A stretch of DNA of 64,000 nucleotides from Niallia taxi (GTDB lineage Bacteria > Bacillota > Bacilli > Bacillales > Cytobacillaceae). A model generated the notes under the pieces. That model had not been told where the DNA came from and did not search any database. It worked only from the letters and a program-made list of their open reading frames with translations. This document shows, piece by piece, positions 9,155 through 18,888 of this stretch (position 1 is the stretch's first letter; each line of letters opens with the position of its first letter). The DNA lies in the NCBI RefSeq assembly GCF_004005475.1, contig NZ_RZTZ01000001.1:186001-250000 (forward strand), written 5' to 3'. The position numbers and the translations under genes were made by a program.

Positions 9155-10154
9155 CTCCTCCACCGCGCGCAACGACAATCTCACCAGAGTCTTCTAAACG
9201 TCTGATAATAGCAACAATTCTTGATTGTGCTTCTTCAACATCTTTCAGTCGGACAGGTCCCATGAATTCCATTTCATCCTTGAAGGATTCAACCATTCTT
9301 GCAGACATGTTACTGAATACAATTTCCTTCACTTCGTCACCAGAAACCTTCAATGAAAGCATAAGGTCTTCATTTTCACAGTCACGGATAATACGTTGAA
9401 TTGCTCTGTTATCCAATGTAACAATATCTTCGAATACGAACATTCTTTTCTTAATTTCTTCTGCCAACTCAGGATCCTGTATTTCAAGAGCGTCAAGAAT
9501 TGTTCTTTCTGTCGAGCGGTCAACACCATTCAACACTTCAACAACTGCCTCAATACCACCAGTTTGTGTATAATCCTGTGTTACAGTGCTAGATAGCTTT
9601 CTTTCTAAGATTTGTTCCACTTCATTAATAATTTCAGGAGATGTACTGTCCATAACAGCAATTCTCTTCGCAATATCTGCCTGCATTTCCTGTGGCAGTT
9701 CAGATAATATCTGGCCTGCCTGGGTTGGATCTAAATAAGAAAGTATTAATGAAATGGTTTGTGGATGTTCATTTTGGATAAAGTTAAGGATTTGGCTCGG
9801 GTCGGCCTTTCTTGCAAAATCAAACGGTCTAACCTGCAAGGAAGAGGTTAATCGATTCAAGATGACAGATGCTTGATCTGTTCCTAACGCTTTTTCCAAA
9901 ACTGTTTTAGCATATCCGATACCGCCTTGAGAGATATAATCCTGTGCTAACGCTATGTTATGGAACTCTTCTAGTACTTCTTCTTTAGAAGAGTTCTCCA
10001 CCTTTTTAACACCAGATATCTCTAAGGAAAGTTTTTCTATCTCTTCTTCACTTAAATGCTTATAAACAGAAGCTGCTACATCTGGTCCTAATGATATAAG
10101 TAGAACAGCAGCTTTTTGTTTTCCTGTAAGCTCCGTAGCTTCTTTTCGTGCCAT
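9138..10154 (-). CDS. fliG: Flagellar motor switch protein FliG
   Basis: FliG (338 aa) sits on the MS ring and takes torque from the stator. Visible parts are the N-terminal domain (LTGKQKAAVLLISLGPDVAA), the EHPQT segment at about 127-131 and the middle armadillo repeats. The C-terminal torque helix has the charged residues of the family (SARMVESFKDEMEFMGPVRLKDVEEAQ). It lies between fliF and fliH with a 17-bp gap from fliF. Confidence 0.97.
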   Translation of the reverse strand: MARKEATELTGKQKAAVLLISLGPDVAASVYKHLSEEEIEKLSLEISGVKKVENSSKEEVLEEFHNIALAQDYISQGGIGYAKTVLEKALGTDQASVILNRLTSSLQVRPFDFARKADPSQILNFIQNEHPQTISLILSYLDPTQAGQILSELPQEMQADIAKRIAVMDSTSPEIINEVEQILERKLSSTVTQDYTQTGGIEAVVEVLNGVDRSTERTILDALEIQDPELAEEIKKRMFVFEDIVTLDNRAIQRIIRDCENEDLMLSLKVSGDEVKEIVFSNMSARMVESFKDEMEFMGPVRLKDVEEAQSRIVAIIRRLEDSGEIVVARGGGDDIIV

Positions 10155-10170
10155 CGATATCCTCCTTGCC

Positions 10171-11757
10171 TTATTCCTCTGTTATCCAAGTGCGAAGAAG
10201 TTTCGCAAAGTCTTCTGGCTTATCTTTTGCCATTTTCTCTAATTGTTTTCTGCGAAGTGTTCCCTCTGATTCCACTTCATCATTTACGTCAGGAATGGAT
10301 ACAGGTGAAATAATTTCTTCTTCCGGCTCTGCTGCTTTCTTCTTACGTCCTCTTACAAACAAGAAGATTAATAGTCCAATTACAGCAAGTAATACTCCAC
10401 CAACTGCGTATACCCACCAAGGAATTGACGTGCTAGCTGTTTCTGATGAAGCAGTAGTTTTTCCGTTAAATTGTTGCACAGATACGGCAATTTTACTTTG
10501 TAAGTCTGCATCTGAAAGAGTGCCTGTTTCTGTCTTATCAATAGAAGTTCTTACGATTGTTCCTAGCATATTTGTAATGTCGTCAACACTATCCTGTGAA
10601 AGTGAAGATGGATCATCTGCTGTAGGAGGCTCTACCATAACTTGAATACCAAGGTCACGGATTTTATATGGGCTCTCTACAATTTGCTTTTTAATTCTAT
10701 TAACCTCGTAATTAATTGTGTTATCAATTTTCTCAGAGTCACCAGAACCTGATGTAGTTGTTTCCGTGTTCGTAGTAGTTGTATCTGCCTGATCTTCTGC
10801 TGCAGGTGTACCTTCTGCTGCAGCACTACCTCCTGTATATGTTTCAGAGATATTTTGTGCGCTCACTTCGATACCCTTCATATTTTCTTCATCAACTGGC
10901 GTAACCAGGTTTTCTTCTCTGTTTTCTTGGGTAAAGTCAATATCAGCAGTTACTGAAACCATGACTTTATTTTGTCCCATTAATGTGCCAAGCATTTGCT
11001 GAACTTGTCTTTGAATGTCTTTTTCAACTTGTTTTTTCACGTTATTTTGAGCAGTAAATGTGTCACCTGCATTATTAGTTGTAGAATTTAGGTCAAAATA
11101 CTCAAAGTTTTGGTTTGTTATGACGATATTATCAGTAGGAAGGTTTGGAACACTTTTTGCGACAAGTGTATATAATCCTTTTATTTGACTCTCGGAGAAG
11201 TTATAGCCTGGTTTTGTGTTGAGAACAATAGAGGCTGAAGCTTCTCCGGCTTCATCTGATACAAACACACCTTTACTTGGTAATGTGATCATAACATTCG
11301 CATCGTTAATACCGTCGATGCCTTTAATCAAGTTAGAAATTTCTGTTTGCATTGCATCTAGCTTCATAACATTGAATTCATTATCTGTCATTCCGAAGCT
11401 CGCATTTTGACTGAAAAACGAATAATCAATACTGCCTGTATTCGGTATTCCTTCTGCTGCTAATTCCACCTTCAATGAATCCACAACATTTTCTGGAACG
11501 CTTATTGTTTTTCCGCCATCTGAAATCTCTGATGTGATTCCCTTGCTATCAAGGGTTTCTTTAATTTGTCCTGTTTCTGACGGAGACAGGTTGCTGTATA
11601 AAGGAACTAAATTTTCTTTTGTTAAGAAATAAGTTGCAAATGATACCATAAGAAGAAGCAAAAGAATGCCGCTTACCAAAACAGTCTTTTGCTTTTTAGA
11701 ACGATTTGTCCAATATTCTTTTAAAGGATTAAAAAACTTATTCATGTTTTCTTTCAT
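10171..11757 (-). CDS. fliF: Flagellar MS-ring protein FliF
   Basis: FliF (528 aa) forms the membrane MS ring, the first structure of the basal body. Two membrane segments are visible, near residues 25-45 and 446-468, with a large periplasmic-side region between them. That region contains ring-building motifs (NLSPSETGQIKETLD, VMITLPSKGVFVSDEAGEASASI) and a Thr/Ser-rich loop at about 300-345. The short cytoplasmic tail ends in the FliG-binding segment PEDFAKLLRTWITEE. The ATG follows CGGGGGTAAAG. Confidence 0.97.
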   Translation of the reverse strand: MKENMNKFFNPLKEYWTNRSKKQKTVLVSGILLLLLMVSFATYFLTKENLVPLYSNLSPSETGQIKETLDSKGITSEISDGGKTISVPENVVDSLKVELAAEGIPNTGSIDYSFFSQNASFGMTDNEFNVMKLDAMQTEISNLIKGIDGINDANVMITLPSKGVFVSDEAGEASASIVLNTKPGYNFSESQIKGLYTLVAKSVPNLPTDNIVITNQNFEYFDLNSTTNNAGDTFTAQNNVKKQVEKDIQRQVQQMLGTLMGQNKVMVSVTADIDFTQENREENLVTPVDEENMKGIEVSAQNISETYTGGSAAAEGTPAAEDQADTTTTNTETTTSGSGDSEKIDNTINYEVNRIKKQIVESPYKIRDLGIQVMVEPPTADDPSSLSQDSVDDITNMLGTIVRTSIDKTETGTLSDADLQSKIAVSVQQFNGKTTASSETASTSIPWWVYAVGGVLLAVIGLLIFLFVRGRKKKAAEPEEEIISPVSIPDVNDEVESEGTLRRKQLEKMAKDKPEDFAKLLRTWITEE

Positions 11758-11815
11758 CTTTACCCCCGGTTACCGTTATTTTTAATGATAATAACCGCCC
11801 ACAACTCAACTGACC

Positions 11816-12127
11816 TTAAATAGACATTCTCATCATTTCTTGATACGCTTCGACTGCTTTGTTTCTAAATTCTAATGTAGCTGACATCATAACACTTGCC
11901 TTTTGTGATGTAATCATTACTTGCGAAAGATCAACGTCTTCTCCTTTTGCAAGCTTGTTTGTAAGAACATCCGATTCATTTTGTGCTTTATTAACATTAT
12001 TAATTGATTCCTTTAAAAAGGAAGAAAAGCTTTTTTGTACTTCTGAACCAGTCGCTTTCGTTGCTGTTGCAGAACTGTTAGTTAACGGCAATGTGGATGA
12101 CACTGCTGGAAGATTTACTGTCGCCAT
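11816..12127 (-). CDS. fliE: Flagellar hook-basal body protein FliE
   Basis: FliE (103 aa) links the MS ring to the rod and is the first rod part exported. The conserved region runs from SFSSFLKESINNVNKAQ to the C-terminal pattern VMITSQKASVMMSATLEFRNKAVEAYQEMM, which matches the family across its length. It is followed by fliF after a 58-bp gap with no visible terminator. Confidence 0.95.
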   Translation of the reverse strand: MATVNLPAVSSTLPLTNSSATATKATGSEVQKSFSSFLKESINNVNKAQNESDVLTNKLAKGEDVDLSQVMITSQKASVMMSATLEFRNKAVEAYQEMMRMSI

Positions 12128-12136
12128 TTATAATAC

Positions 12137-12595
12137 CTACTTTCCAATCTCTAAAGTTTTCATAAGCATGCTTTTCGATGCATTTAATACTGTTACGTTC
12201 GCTTCATAAGACCTTGTAGCACTCATCAAATCAACCATTTCCCTTAATGGGTCCACATTCGGCATTTGTACATAACCGTCGGCATTAGCATCTGGGTTTT
12301 CCGGATCATACACCATTTCAAAAGGTGTTTCCGTATCTTCTGCAACCTTTGTTACTTTAACGCCATTTCCTGTGGCTGAATTGCCTGCTGTTGCGGCATT
12401 CAAATGTGACGCAAATGAATTGCCCTCTTGTGCTTGCAATACCACTGATTTTCTTCTGTACGGCTCCCATTCACCATTTACCAGCTTTCCTCTTGTTGTT
12501 TCTGCATTCGCCATATTAGAGGAGATAACGTCCATTCGCAGCCTGTTTGCTGTTAGCGCAGAAGCGGTTGTATTCATGCTATGAAATATCGTCAT
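12137..12595 (-). CDS. flgC: Flagellar proximal rod protein FlgC
   Basis: FlgC (152 aa) is one of the proximal rod subunits. The N-terminal rod signature (MNTTASALTANRLRMDVISS then NMANAETT) and the C-terminal helix (MVDLMSATRSYEANVTVLNASKSMLMKTLEI) are both clear. It is separated from flgB by one base and is followed by fliE after 9 bases, so the three are cotranscribed. Confidence 0.96.
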   Translation of the reverse strand: MTIFHSMNTTASALTANRLRMDVISSNMANAETTRGKLVNGEWEPYRRKSVVLQAQEGNSFASHLNAATAGNSATGNGVKVTKVAEDTETPFEMVYDPENPDANADGYVQMPNVDPLREMVDLMSATRSYEANVTVLNASKSMLMKTLEIGK

Positions 12596-12596
12596 T

Positions 12597-12977
12597 TTAT
12601 CTTCCTCCTTTTATGACATTTTCTAAAGAATTAAACTTACCGCTAATTCTCTCGACTAAAGCATTGTAGTAAATCTGATTTTCTGCCAGCTCACTCATCT
12701 CTTTATCCATATCAACGCTGTTGCCATTATTATTATAAGTAACGTTCTTATCTGTCGTTATTTGGACAGAGCCAGTAGCTCCTTCAAAATCAAAATGCCT
12801 GCTGTCCGTTTTGTTAGCATTCATGGCAGTTGCTAATGTATTTTTAAAGGTAACTTCCTTAGCCTTATAATTAGGCGTATCGACGTTAGCGATATTTTGT
12901 GAGATAACCTTCTGTTTTGTATTTGAATAATTCAAAGCATTTTCTAGTGTTGAAATAGTATTCGAAAAAAGCTTCAT
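12597..12977 (-). CDS. flgB: Flagellar proximal rod protein FlgB, first gene of the fla/che operon
   Basis: FlgB (126 aa) is a proximal rod subunit. The N-terminus LENALNYSNTKQKVISQNIANVDTPNYKAKEV carries the rod family signature, and the C-terminus LAENQIYYNALVERISGKF matches. It is the first gene of the long motility operon that leaves the window at the left. The ATG follows TAAGAGGTGTGAG. The 476-bp upstream gap should hold the operon promoter(s). Confidence 0.96.
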   Translation of the reverse strand: MKLFSNTISTLENALNYSNTKQKVISQNIANVDTPNYKAKEVTFKNTLATAMNANKTDSRHFDFEGATGSVQITTDKNVTYNNNGNSVDMDKEMSELAENQIYYNALVERISGKFNSLENVIKGGR

Positions 12978-13409
12978 CTCACACCTCTTATTATCTATGA
13001 TTATCGTATTTGTAGAATTTTGCAGTTTTATGACGAATATTTTTCAGATGATGTATTTAATTGTAATAAATGAAAAATAATCTGTCTATCATAATAAGGT
13101 CAATTTTAATAATCCAATAGTCCTATTTTAGTTAAAAATATTTGAGAAATTATCCTTTCACTAATAAGAAAGGTATATTTTTGTTATTTTTGATATGAAT
13201 TAACTCATCATTAGGAACTACTAAATTCATAGTATCAATGAACTATCGCGCAACAATCATCTTGTCTATGTATCGAATATAATGTACAACGATTGTAATG
13301 TAAATGATATATTTTGGAAAAATGTCGAACCATGTTGAGGCGAAATCTCGATAAATCAATATTCTCTTAGAAAAGCTTATTTCATTACCACTAATTCCCT
13401 GTAAATAAT
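12978..13409 (-). promoter_or_regulatory. AT-rich control region upstream of flgB (promoter not clearly resolved)
   Basis: No gene is seen in this gap between the codY terminator and flgB. In B. subtilis the corresponding gap holds SigA and SigD promoters of fla/che and is bound by CodY. The best SigA-like pair here is TTGTTG (13251-13256) and TACTAT (13229-13234) with a 16-bp spacer. A SigD-like sequence TACGATAA near 12995 lacks a correctly spaced TAAA. A partial CodY box is at 13039-13053. All three are weak. Confidence 0.35.
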
Positions 13410-13452
13410 AAAAAAAAGAACCTTTTCCACGTAGGAAAAGATTCTTTTTTTT
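13410..13452 (-). terminator. Intrinsic terminator after codY
   Basis: Directly after the codY stop a hairpin with arms AAAAAAGAA-CTTTTCC and GGAAAAG-TTCTTTTTT and an ACGTA-type loop ends in a T run. The A-rich left side means it could work in both directions. Confidence 0.85.
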
Positions 13453-13453
13453 A

Positions 13454-14233
13454 TTAATTAGCTTTCAGCTTTTCTAATTCCAGCAAGAACTTATCGTTCA
13501 ATACTTTAATGTAAGTTCCTTTCATTCCAAGAGAACGAGATTCGATTACACCAGCACTTTCTAGCTTGCGCAATGCATTAACAATAACAGATCTTGTAAT
13601 ACCGACTCTGTCTGCAATTTTTGAAGCAACTAAAAGTCCTTCATTTCCGTTCAATTCTTCAAAGATGTGTTCAATTGCTTCTAATTCACTATAAGATAAT
13701 GAACTAATCGCCATTTGCACAACAGCTTTGCTTCTTGCTTCTTCTTCGATTTCTTCTGCTTTTTCACGAAGAATTTCCATACCAACAACAGTTGCTCCAT
13801 ATTCAGCCAAAATTAGATCATCATCATGGAATTGTTCTTGAAGTCTTGCAAGAATTAATGTTCCAAGTCTTTCTCCGCCACCGATGATTGGTACGATTGT
13901 TGTAAGCCCTTTGCTGAATAGATCTTTGTTTTCAATTGGGAATGCTGTATATTCGCTTTCCACATCCAAATTACTTGAAGTCACTTGAATATTAAAAAGA
14001 TTATTTGTGTACTCTTCTGGGAATTGACGGTCTTCCAACATTTTAATCATACGGTCATTTTCAATTTGCTGGTTAATAGCAAAACCTAGTAATTTCCCTC
14101 TTCTGCTTACTACAAAAATATTTGCTTCAATAACTTCACTTAAAGTCTCAGACATTTCCTTGAAGTTAACTGGCTTTCCAGCAGCTCTTTGCAGCATCGC
14201 ATTAATTTTTCGAGTTTTTGACAATAAATCCAT
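13454..14233 (-). CDS. codY: GTP- and branched-chain amino acid-sensing global regulator CodY
   Basis: CodY (259 aa) represses stationary-phase and nutrient-use genes when GTP and Ile/Leu/Val are plentiful. The N-terminal GAF domain (about 1-155) carries the usual start [15 protein letters not shown]. The winged helix-turn-helix is at about 202-230 ([22 protein letters not shown]). It is the last gene of xerC-hslV-hslU-codY, as in B. subtilis, 110 bp after hslU. A GGAGG ribosome site precedes the ATG. It lies next to the motility operon, a known CodY target in B. subtilis. Confidence 0.98.
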   Translation of the reverse strand: MDLLSKTRKINAMLQRAAGKPVNFKEMSETLSEVIEANIFVVSRRGKLLGFAINQQIENDRMIKMLEDRQFPEEYTNNLFNIQVTSSNLDVESEYTAFPIENKDLFSKGLTTIVPIIGGGERLGTLILARLQEQFHDDDLILAEYGATVVGMEILREKAEEIEEEARSKAVVQMAISSLSYSELEAIEHIFEELNGNEGLLVASKIADRVGITRSVIVNALRKLESAGVIESRSLGMKGTYIKVLNDKFLLELEKLKAN

Positions 14234-14343
14234 TTTCTTTTCCTCCTATTAACTAAAACCAAAACTGTCACTTATTCCTTCTTTATGGCCGCGGCATTTG
14301 ATTGCTTCATCCTTTTAGGAGTACGTAATCGCATTACACATTC

Positions 14344-15753
14344 TTAAAGAATAAATTGACTTAAATCTTTATTTCTTGCAATCGCACCAAGTTTCTCTTC
14401 CACGTATTGTGGAGTTATGGATACTTTATCCATCGTAATTTCAGGTGCTTCAAATGATAGATCCTCCAGCAATTTCTCAAGGATCGTATGAAGTCTTCTT
14501 GCTCCGATGTTATCCGTGTTCTGATTCACTTCATAAGCCACTTCTGCTATCTTACGTATAGCATCGTCAGAAAATTCAATTTCTATACCTTCAGTTTGCA
14601 GTAATGCTTGATATTGCTTAATTAACGCATTATCAGGCTCCACAAGGATACGGTAGAAGTCATCAACTGTAAGCTTACCAAGTTCAACACGGATCGGGAA
14701 ACGACCTTGAAGCTCAGGAATCAAATCGGACGGCTTAGAAATATGGAATGCACCTGCAGCAATGAATAAAATATGATCTGTTTTAACAGATCCGTATTTT
14801 GTCACAATTGTCGAGCCTTCCACTACTGGAAGGATGTCACGCTGAACACCTTCTCTTGAGACATCAGCAGAAGATCCGCCATTGCTTTTGCTGGCAATTT
14901 TATCGATTTCGTCGATAAAGATAATTCCCATTTGCTCTGCTCGTACGACCGCTTCTTGTGTTACTTCATCCATATCGATCAGCTTTTGTGCTTCTTCGTT
15001 AGTCAAAACAATTCTAGCTTCACGTACAGTCAATTTTCTTTTTTTCTTTTTCTTAGGCATAAAGCTGCTTAACGCATCCTGCATGTTCATACCCATTTGC
15101 TCCATACCAGAGCCTTGCAGCATATCGAACATAGATGGCTGCTGCTCATCTACCTCAACTGTAATTGTTTCATTCTCAAGCTCGCCAAGCGCCAATTTTT
15201 CTTTAAGCACTTTTCTTTTTTCATATCTGCTTGATTCTTCCACAGTCGGCTCCTCTGTTTGAGTTTCCGAATTTCCGCCGCCAAACAACATTTCAAGCGG
15301 ATTACTGTAGTTTTTTTGTTTTTTAGCAGAAGAAGGCATCATCAGGTCGACGAGACGGTTGTTCGCTGCAGACTCCGCTCTTTCTTTCACCTGAACCATC
15401 TTCTCTTCTTTTATAATTCGCACAGATGTTTCCACTAAATCTCTTACCATGGATTCAACATCTCTGCCGACATAACCGACTTCAGTGAACTTGGTCGCTT
15501 CCACTTTAACAAATGGCGCGCTGACAATTTTTGCGATTCGTCTTGCGATTTCCGTTTTACCTACACCAGTAGGTCCCATCATTAAGATGTTTTTGGGGCT
15601 GATTTCATCCCTTAGCTTTTCATCAAGCAACCCACGGCGAAAACGGTTTCTTAACGCTATCGCAACAGCTTTCTTTGCATCCTTTTGTCCAACAATATAT
15701 TGATCAAGACGTTCTACAATTTGACGAGGTGTTAAGCTTGTGTTCTTATTCAT
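14344..15753 (-). CDS. hslU: ATP-dependent protease ATPase subunit HslU (ClpY/CodX)
   Basis: HslU unfolds proteins and feeds them to HslV. From the ATG at 15753 it is 469 aa. The AAA+ domain has Walker A GPTGVGKT at 60-67, the pore motif GYVGRDVES, and Walker [10 protein letters not shown]. The inserted I-domain holds a Lys-rich stretch (PKKKKKRK), and the C-terminus LSQFIL is the conserved tail that docks into HslV. A TTG in frame one codon upstream is possible; ATG with AAGGAGAG upstream is preferred. Confidence 0.98.
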   Translation of the reverse strand: MNKNTSLTPRQIVERLDQYIVGQKDAKKAVAIALRNRFRRGLLDEKLRDEISPKNILMMGPTGVGKTEIARRIAKIVSAPFVKVEATKFTEVGYVGRDVESMVRDLVETSVRIIKEEKMVQVKERAESAANNRLVDLMMPSSAKKQKNYSNPLEMLFGGGNSETQTEEPTVEESSRYEKRKVLKEKLALGELENETITVEVDEQQPSMFDMLQGSGMEQMGMNMQDALSSFMPKKKKKRKLTVREARIVLTNEEAQKLIDMDEVTQEAVVRAEQMGIIFIDEIDKIASKSNGGSSADVSREGVQRDILPVVEGSTIVTKYGSVKTDHILFIAAGAFHISKPSDLIPELQGRFPIRVELGKLTVDDFYRILVEPDNALIKQYQALLQTEGIEIEFSDDAIRKIAEVAYEVNQNTDNIGARRLHTILEKLLEDLSFEAPEITMDKVSITPQYVEEKLGAIARNKDLSQFIL

Positions 15754-15768
15754 CAAGTAATCCTCTCC

Positions 15769-16320
15769 TTATAATTCTTCTACAATAATATTATTGTTCG
15801 TATATACACAAATATCGCCAGCGATTTCAAGAGCTGCCTTTGCTATTTCATAAGCAGAAAGATGTTCGCCTGAGTATTGTTTAAGAGCTCTTCCAGCTGA
15901 TAATGCGTAGTTTCCGCCAGAACCAATCGCTAAAATTCCGTCATCTGGCTCTATAACTTCACCTGTTCCAGATACAAGCAGCAAATCTGTTTCATTCATA
16001 ATGATGAGCATCGCTTCAAGCTTGCGTAAAATCTTGTCACTTCTCCAAAGCTTCGCAAGCTCAACTGCCGCTCTTTGCAGATTCCCGTTATACTCTTCCA
16101 ATTTCCCTTCGAACAGCTCAAATAAAGTAAAGGCATCGGCAACAGAGCCTGCAAAACCGGCAATCACTTTTCCGTTAAAAAGTTTTCTTACCTTTTTTGC
16201 AGTATGTTTCATCACGACAGCATTGCCGAAAGTGACTTGACCATCACCTGACATGGCGCATTTCCCTTTATGTTGAACAGCAAAAATAGTAGTTGCATGA
16301 AACTGTGGTAGTCCAGACAT
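15769..16320 (-). CDS. hslV: ATP-dependent protease peptidase subunit HslV (ClpQ/CodW)
   Basis: HslV (183 aa) is the proteasome-like peptidase of the HslUV complex. The body is very close to the B. subtilis sequence ([41 protein letters not shown]). The N-terminus is [16 protein letters not shown], so Ser2 is the residue exposed after Met removal, while the family threonines (TT) lie at 10-11. B. subtilis CodW is reported to use an N-terminal Ser. The extra residues before FHATT are discussed in the findings. Ribosome site GGAGG precedes the ATG. Confidence 0.97.
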   Translation of the reverse strand: MSGLPQFHATTIFAVQHKGKCAMSGDGQVTFGNAVVMKHTAKKVRKLFNGKVIAGFAGSVADAFTLFELFEGKLEEYNGNLQRAAVELAKLWRSDKILRKLEAMLIIMNETDLLLVSGTGEVIEPDDGILAIGSGGNYALSAGRALKQYSGEHLSAYEIAKAALEIAGDICVYTNNNIIVEEL

Positions 16321-16348
16321 CTTTACTTCCTCCTTTATCCATTTACAG

Positions 16349-17254
16349 CTATGCCCTTGGATGGAAGGACATATATGTTTTTTTTAAGTAGTCGCTTGTG
16401 ACATGTGTATAAATTTGGGTGGATGATAAAAAAGCATGACCCAATAATTCTTGTACAGTCCGCATATCGGCACCGTTTGCCAAGAGATGTGTAGCAAATG
16501 AATGGCGAAGTTTATGCGGATGGATTTTCCCTTTGGTAGCAGACGATTCCATCATTCTGTTAAGAATATCGCGCACACCGTTTTCAGTGAGCGGTCCTCC
16601 CTTATAATTGACAAACAAAAAGGGATGATTCGTCTTGTTTTTATCCATCAGCTTACTTCTGCTGTTCTCTATGTAAGATTCAAGGGCGGTATGGGCAAAG
16701 CTGCCAAATGGAACATACCGCTCCTTTTTCCCTTTCCCCTTTACCAGCAATGTCGAGATGCTGAAATCGATATCTTTCATTTCAATTTTTGTGCATTCAC
16801 CAACGCGGATTCCTGTTGCATACAGCAGCTCCAGGATGGCAACATTCCTTTTTCCTAGCATGCTTGTCGTATCACACGAACGAAAAATATGCTGCAATTC
16901 CTCTTCATAAAAGAAATCTGGCAGTCTGCTTTCCAGCTTTGGTATACTGACAACTGCAAAGGGATTGCTTTCCACTATATTCTCTCTAGCTAAAAATCGG
17001 TAAAAGCTCCGAAGACTAGATATTTTACGGGCAATAGATTTTCTTGCAAGCTCCTCATTGAACAGCTCTGTCAAAAAAATCCGCACATCCTGTGCGCTTA
17101 CTTCCTTAACATGTCCCAGCAATTGCTTGGACATAAACAGGAAAAATTGCTGTATATCCTTTTTATAGACATCAATCGTATACGGTGAGCAGTTTTTTTC
17201 AATCTTCAAGTATTCAATAAACAGGTTCAAGAAAGCGTTTTGTTCCTTATTCAT
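16349..17254 (-). CDS. xerC: Tyrosine recombinase XerC (CodV)
   Basis: XerC (301 aa) works with XerD at dif to resolve chromosome dimers. The N-terminal SAM-like core-binding domain spans about 1-95. The catalytic domain shows Arg150 (ATGIRVGE), a Lys near 174, His247 and Arg250 (HKLRHSF), His273 (LGHAF) and the nucleophile Tyr282 (STQIYTH). All active-site residues are present. It leads the xerC-hslV-hslU-codY cluster and follows trmFO after 59 bp. This is a housekeeping recombinase, not a mobile-element integrase, judged by its conserved position. Confidence 0.96.
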   Translation of the reverse strand: MNKEQNAFLNLFIEYLKIEKNCSPYTIDVYKKDIQQFFLFMSKQLLGHVKEVSAQDVRIFLTELFNEELARKSIARKISSLRSFYRFLARENIVESNPFAVVSIPKLESRLPDFFYEEELQHIFRSCDTTSMLGKRNVAILELLYATGIRVGECTKIEMKDIDFSISTLLVKGKGKKERYVPFGSFAHTALESYIENSRSKLMDKNKTNHPFLFVNYKGGPLTENGVRDILNRMMESSATKGKIHPHKLRHSFATHLLANGADMRTVQELLGHAFLSSTQIYTHVTSDYLKKTYMSFHPRA

Positions 17255-17313
17255 TGCTTCACCTCACAACGGCTTCACTATATTAACATACTTTGTAGCG
17301 ACAAGCAATTAAT

Positions 17314-18627
17314 TTACACATTTTTCATAAAGTTCTGAATTGTTTCTAACGCTCTGTTAGCGTGCTGTTCGTACCTTTCCTTTTTCCCTTTTATTCTAGT
17401 TGGTAGCTCAGGGAAAAGTCCAAAGTTAGCATTCATCGGCTGGAAAGTTTTTGCGTTCGTCTTCGTGATATAATTCGCCATGCTGCCAATAGCTGTTTCG
17501 ACTGGGAATTGGATCAACGGCTCACCATTAACAAGCTTCGCTGCATTAATACCTGCAACAAGACCGCTCGCTGCTGATTCTACATAGCCTTCAACGCCAG
17601 TCATTTGTCCTGCGAAGAAAAGATTAGGACGGTTTCTGAACTGATATGTCGCATTAAGAACTTTCGGTGAGTTGATGAAAGTGTTTCTGTGCATAACGCC
17701 ATAACGGACAATTTCTGCGTTTTCAAGACCTGGTATTAAGCGAAGCACCTCTTTTTGTGGTCCCCATTTCAAATGTGTCTGAAAACCGACAATATTGTAC
17801 AATGTTCCTGCTGCGTCATCTTGACGAAGCTGAACAACTGCATATGGGCGTTTCCCTGTTTTGGGATCTTCAAGACCAACAGGCTTCATTGGTCCAAACA
17901 GCATTGTCTTTTTACCCCTTGAAGCCATTACTTCAATAGGCATGCATCCTTCAAAGAAAATTTCCTTTTCGAATTCCTTTAATGGTACCGTTTCAGCATC
18001 AATCAATGCTTCATAGAAGCGGTCAAATTCCTCTTCCGTCATCGGGCAGTTTAAATATGCTGCTTCTCCCTTGTCATAACGAGATTTCAAATATACCTTA
18101 TCTAAGTCTATGCTGTCTTTTTCAATGATAGGAGCCGCTGCATCATAAAAATACAAATAATCTTCTCCTGTAAGTTCCTTTAAGCTTTCTGAAAGTGCTG
18201 CACTAGTTAGCGGTCCTGTCGCAATTACAGTTACCCCTTCTGGAATAGATGTAACCTCTTCATTAATAACCGTAACATTTGGGTGGTTTTTGACCATCTC
18301 TGTCACTCTGCCTGCGAATTCATGTCTATCAACAGCAAGAGCACCGCCTGCCGGTACTGCACAAAGATCCGCAGAATCAATAATAACGGAGTCTAGTCGT
18401 CTCATTTCCTCTTTCAGTACTCCAACAGCATTTGTTAGCGCATTTCCTCGTAACGAGTTGCTGCATACTAGCTCGGCAAATTTATCTGTATGATGTGCGG
18501 GAGTTTGTTTTACAGGTCTCATCTCGTAAAGATTTACCTTAATTCCTCTTTTGGCAATTTGCCAAGCTGCTTCACTTCCAGCAAGGCCGGCACCAATTAC
18601 ATTAACAATCTTTTGTGTATCTTGCAT
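17314..18627 (-). CDS. trmFO: tRNA m5U54 methyltransferase TrmFO (folate- and FAD-dependent)
   Basis: TrmFO (437 aa) methylates uridine 54 in the T-loop of tRNAs, using methylene-tetrahydrofolate and FAD. The N-terminal dinucleotide-binding motif [12 protein letters not shown] is at about 12-23. The family segments [18 protein letters not shown] and [15 protein letters not shown] and the C-terminal [20 protein letters not shown] are clear. The ATG follows TTGGAGGATTTACA. It sits between topA and xerC as in B. subtilis (formerly gid). Confidence 0.98.
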   Translation of the reverse strand: MQDTQKIVNVIGAGLAGSEAAWQIAKRGIKVNLYEMRPVKQTPAHHTDKFAELVCSNSLRGNALTNAVGVLKEEMRRLDSVIIDSADLCAVPAGGALAVDRHEFAGRVTEMVKNHPNVTVINEEVTSIPEGVTVIATGPLTSAALSESLKELTGEDYLYFYDAAAPIIEKDSIDLDKVYLKSRYDKGEAAYLNCPMTEEEFDRFYEALIDAETVPLKEFEKEIFFEGCMPIEVMASRGKKTMLFGPMKPVGLEDPKTGKRPYAVVQLRQDDAAGTLYNIVGFQTHLKWGPQKEVLRLIPGLENAEIVRYGVMHRNTFINSPKVLNATYQFRNRPNLFFAGQMTGVEGYVESAASGLVAGINAAKLVNGEPLIQFPVETAIGSMANYITKTNAKTFQPMNANFGLFPELPTRIKGKKERYEQHANRALETIQNFMKNV

Positions 18628-18657
18628 TGTAAATCCTCCAACTTAATATTATCTATA

Positions 18658-18888
18658 AGATTCTCAGTGCGCAAGAATCCTTATCATGTATATGTATGCT
18701 TAACACCAGCTGATTCTTATAGTAGTAAGCAAATGTCCATACAATTATAAGCTAAAAATATATCCTTTAGCATTTTACACTACGTTTTGCATCTTGAAAA
18801 GTTTCAACTTATGGACAATTGTCCTAAAACTCATTAAAACAGTTATTCATACACACGGAAAGAGTGAGCATACATGGCTCACTCTTTG
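18658..18888 (-). promoter_or_regulatory. Gap between topA and trmFO with topA terminator and palindromes
   Basis: This 231-bp stretch holds a hairpin right after topA (arms AAAGAGTGAGC and GCTCACTCTTT, about 18859-18887) without a strong T run. It also holds a perfect 12-bp palindrome GGACAATTGTCC at 18813-18824. A TATAAT-like -10 element lies near 18740, but I could not pair it with a good -35. The trmFO leader also has an imperfect hairpin about 18658-18686. Confidence 0.45.

Noticed and set aside
16349-17254. Tyrosine recombinase as mark of an integrated element
   Set aside because: Its place in the conserved xerC-hslV-hslU-codY cluster and its length identify it as housekeeping XerC; no attachment-site repeats or cargo genes are seen.
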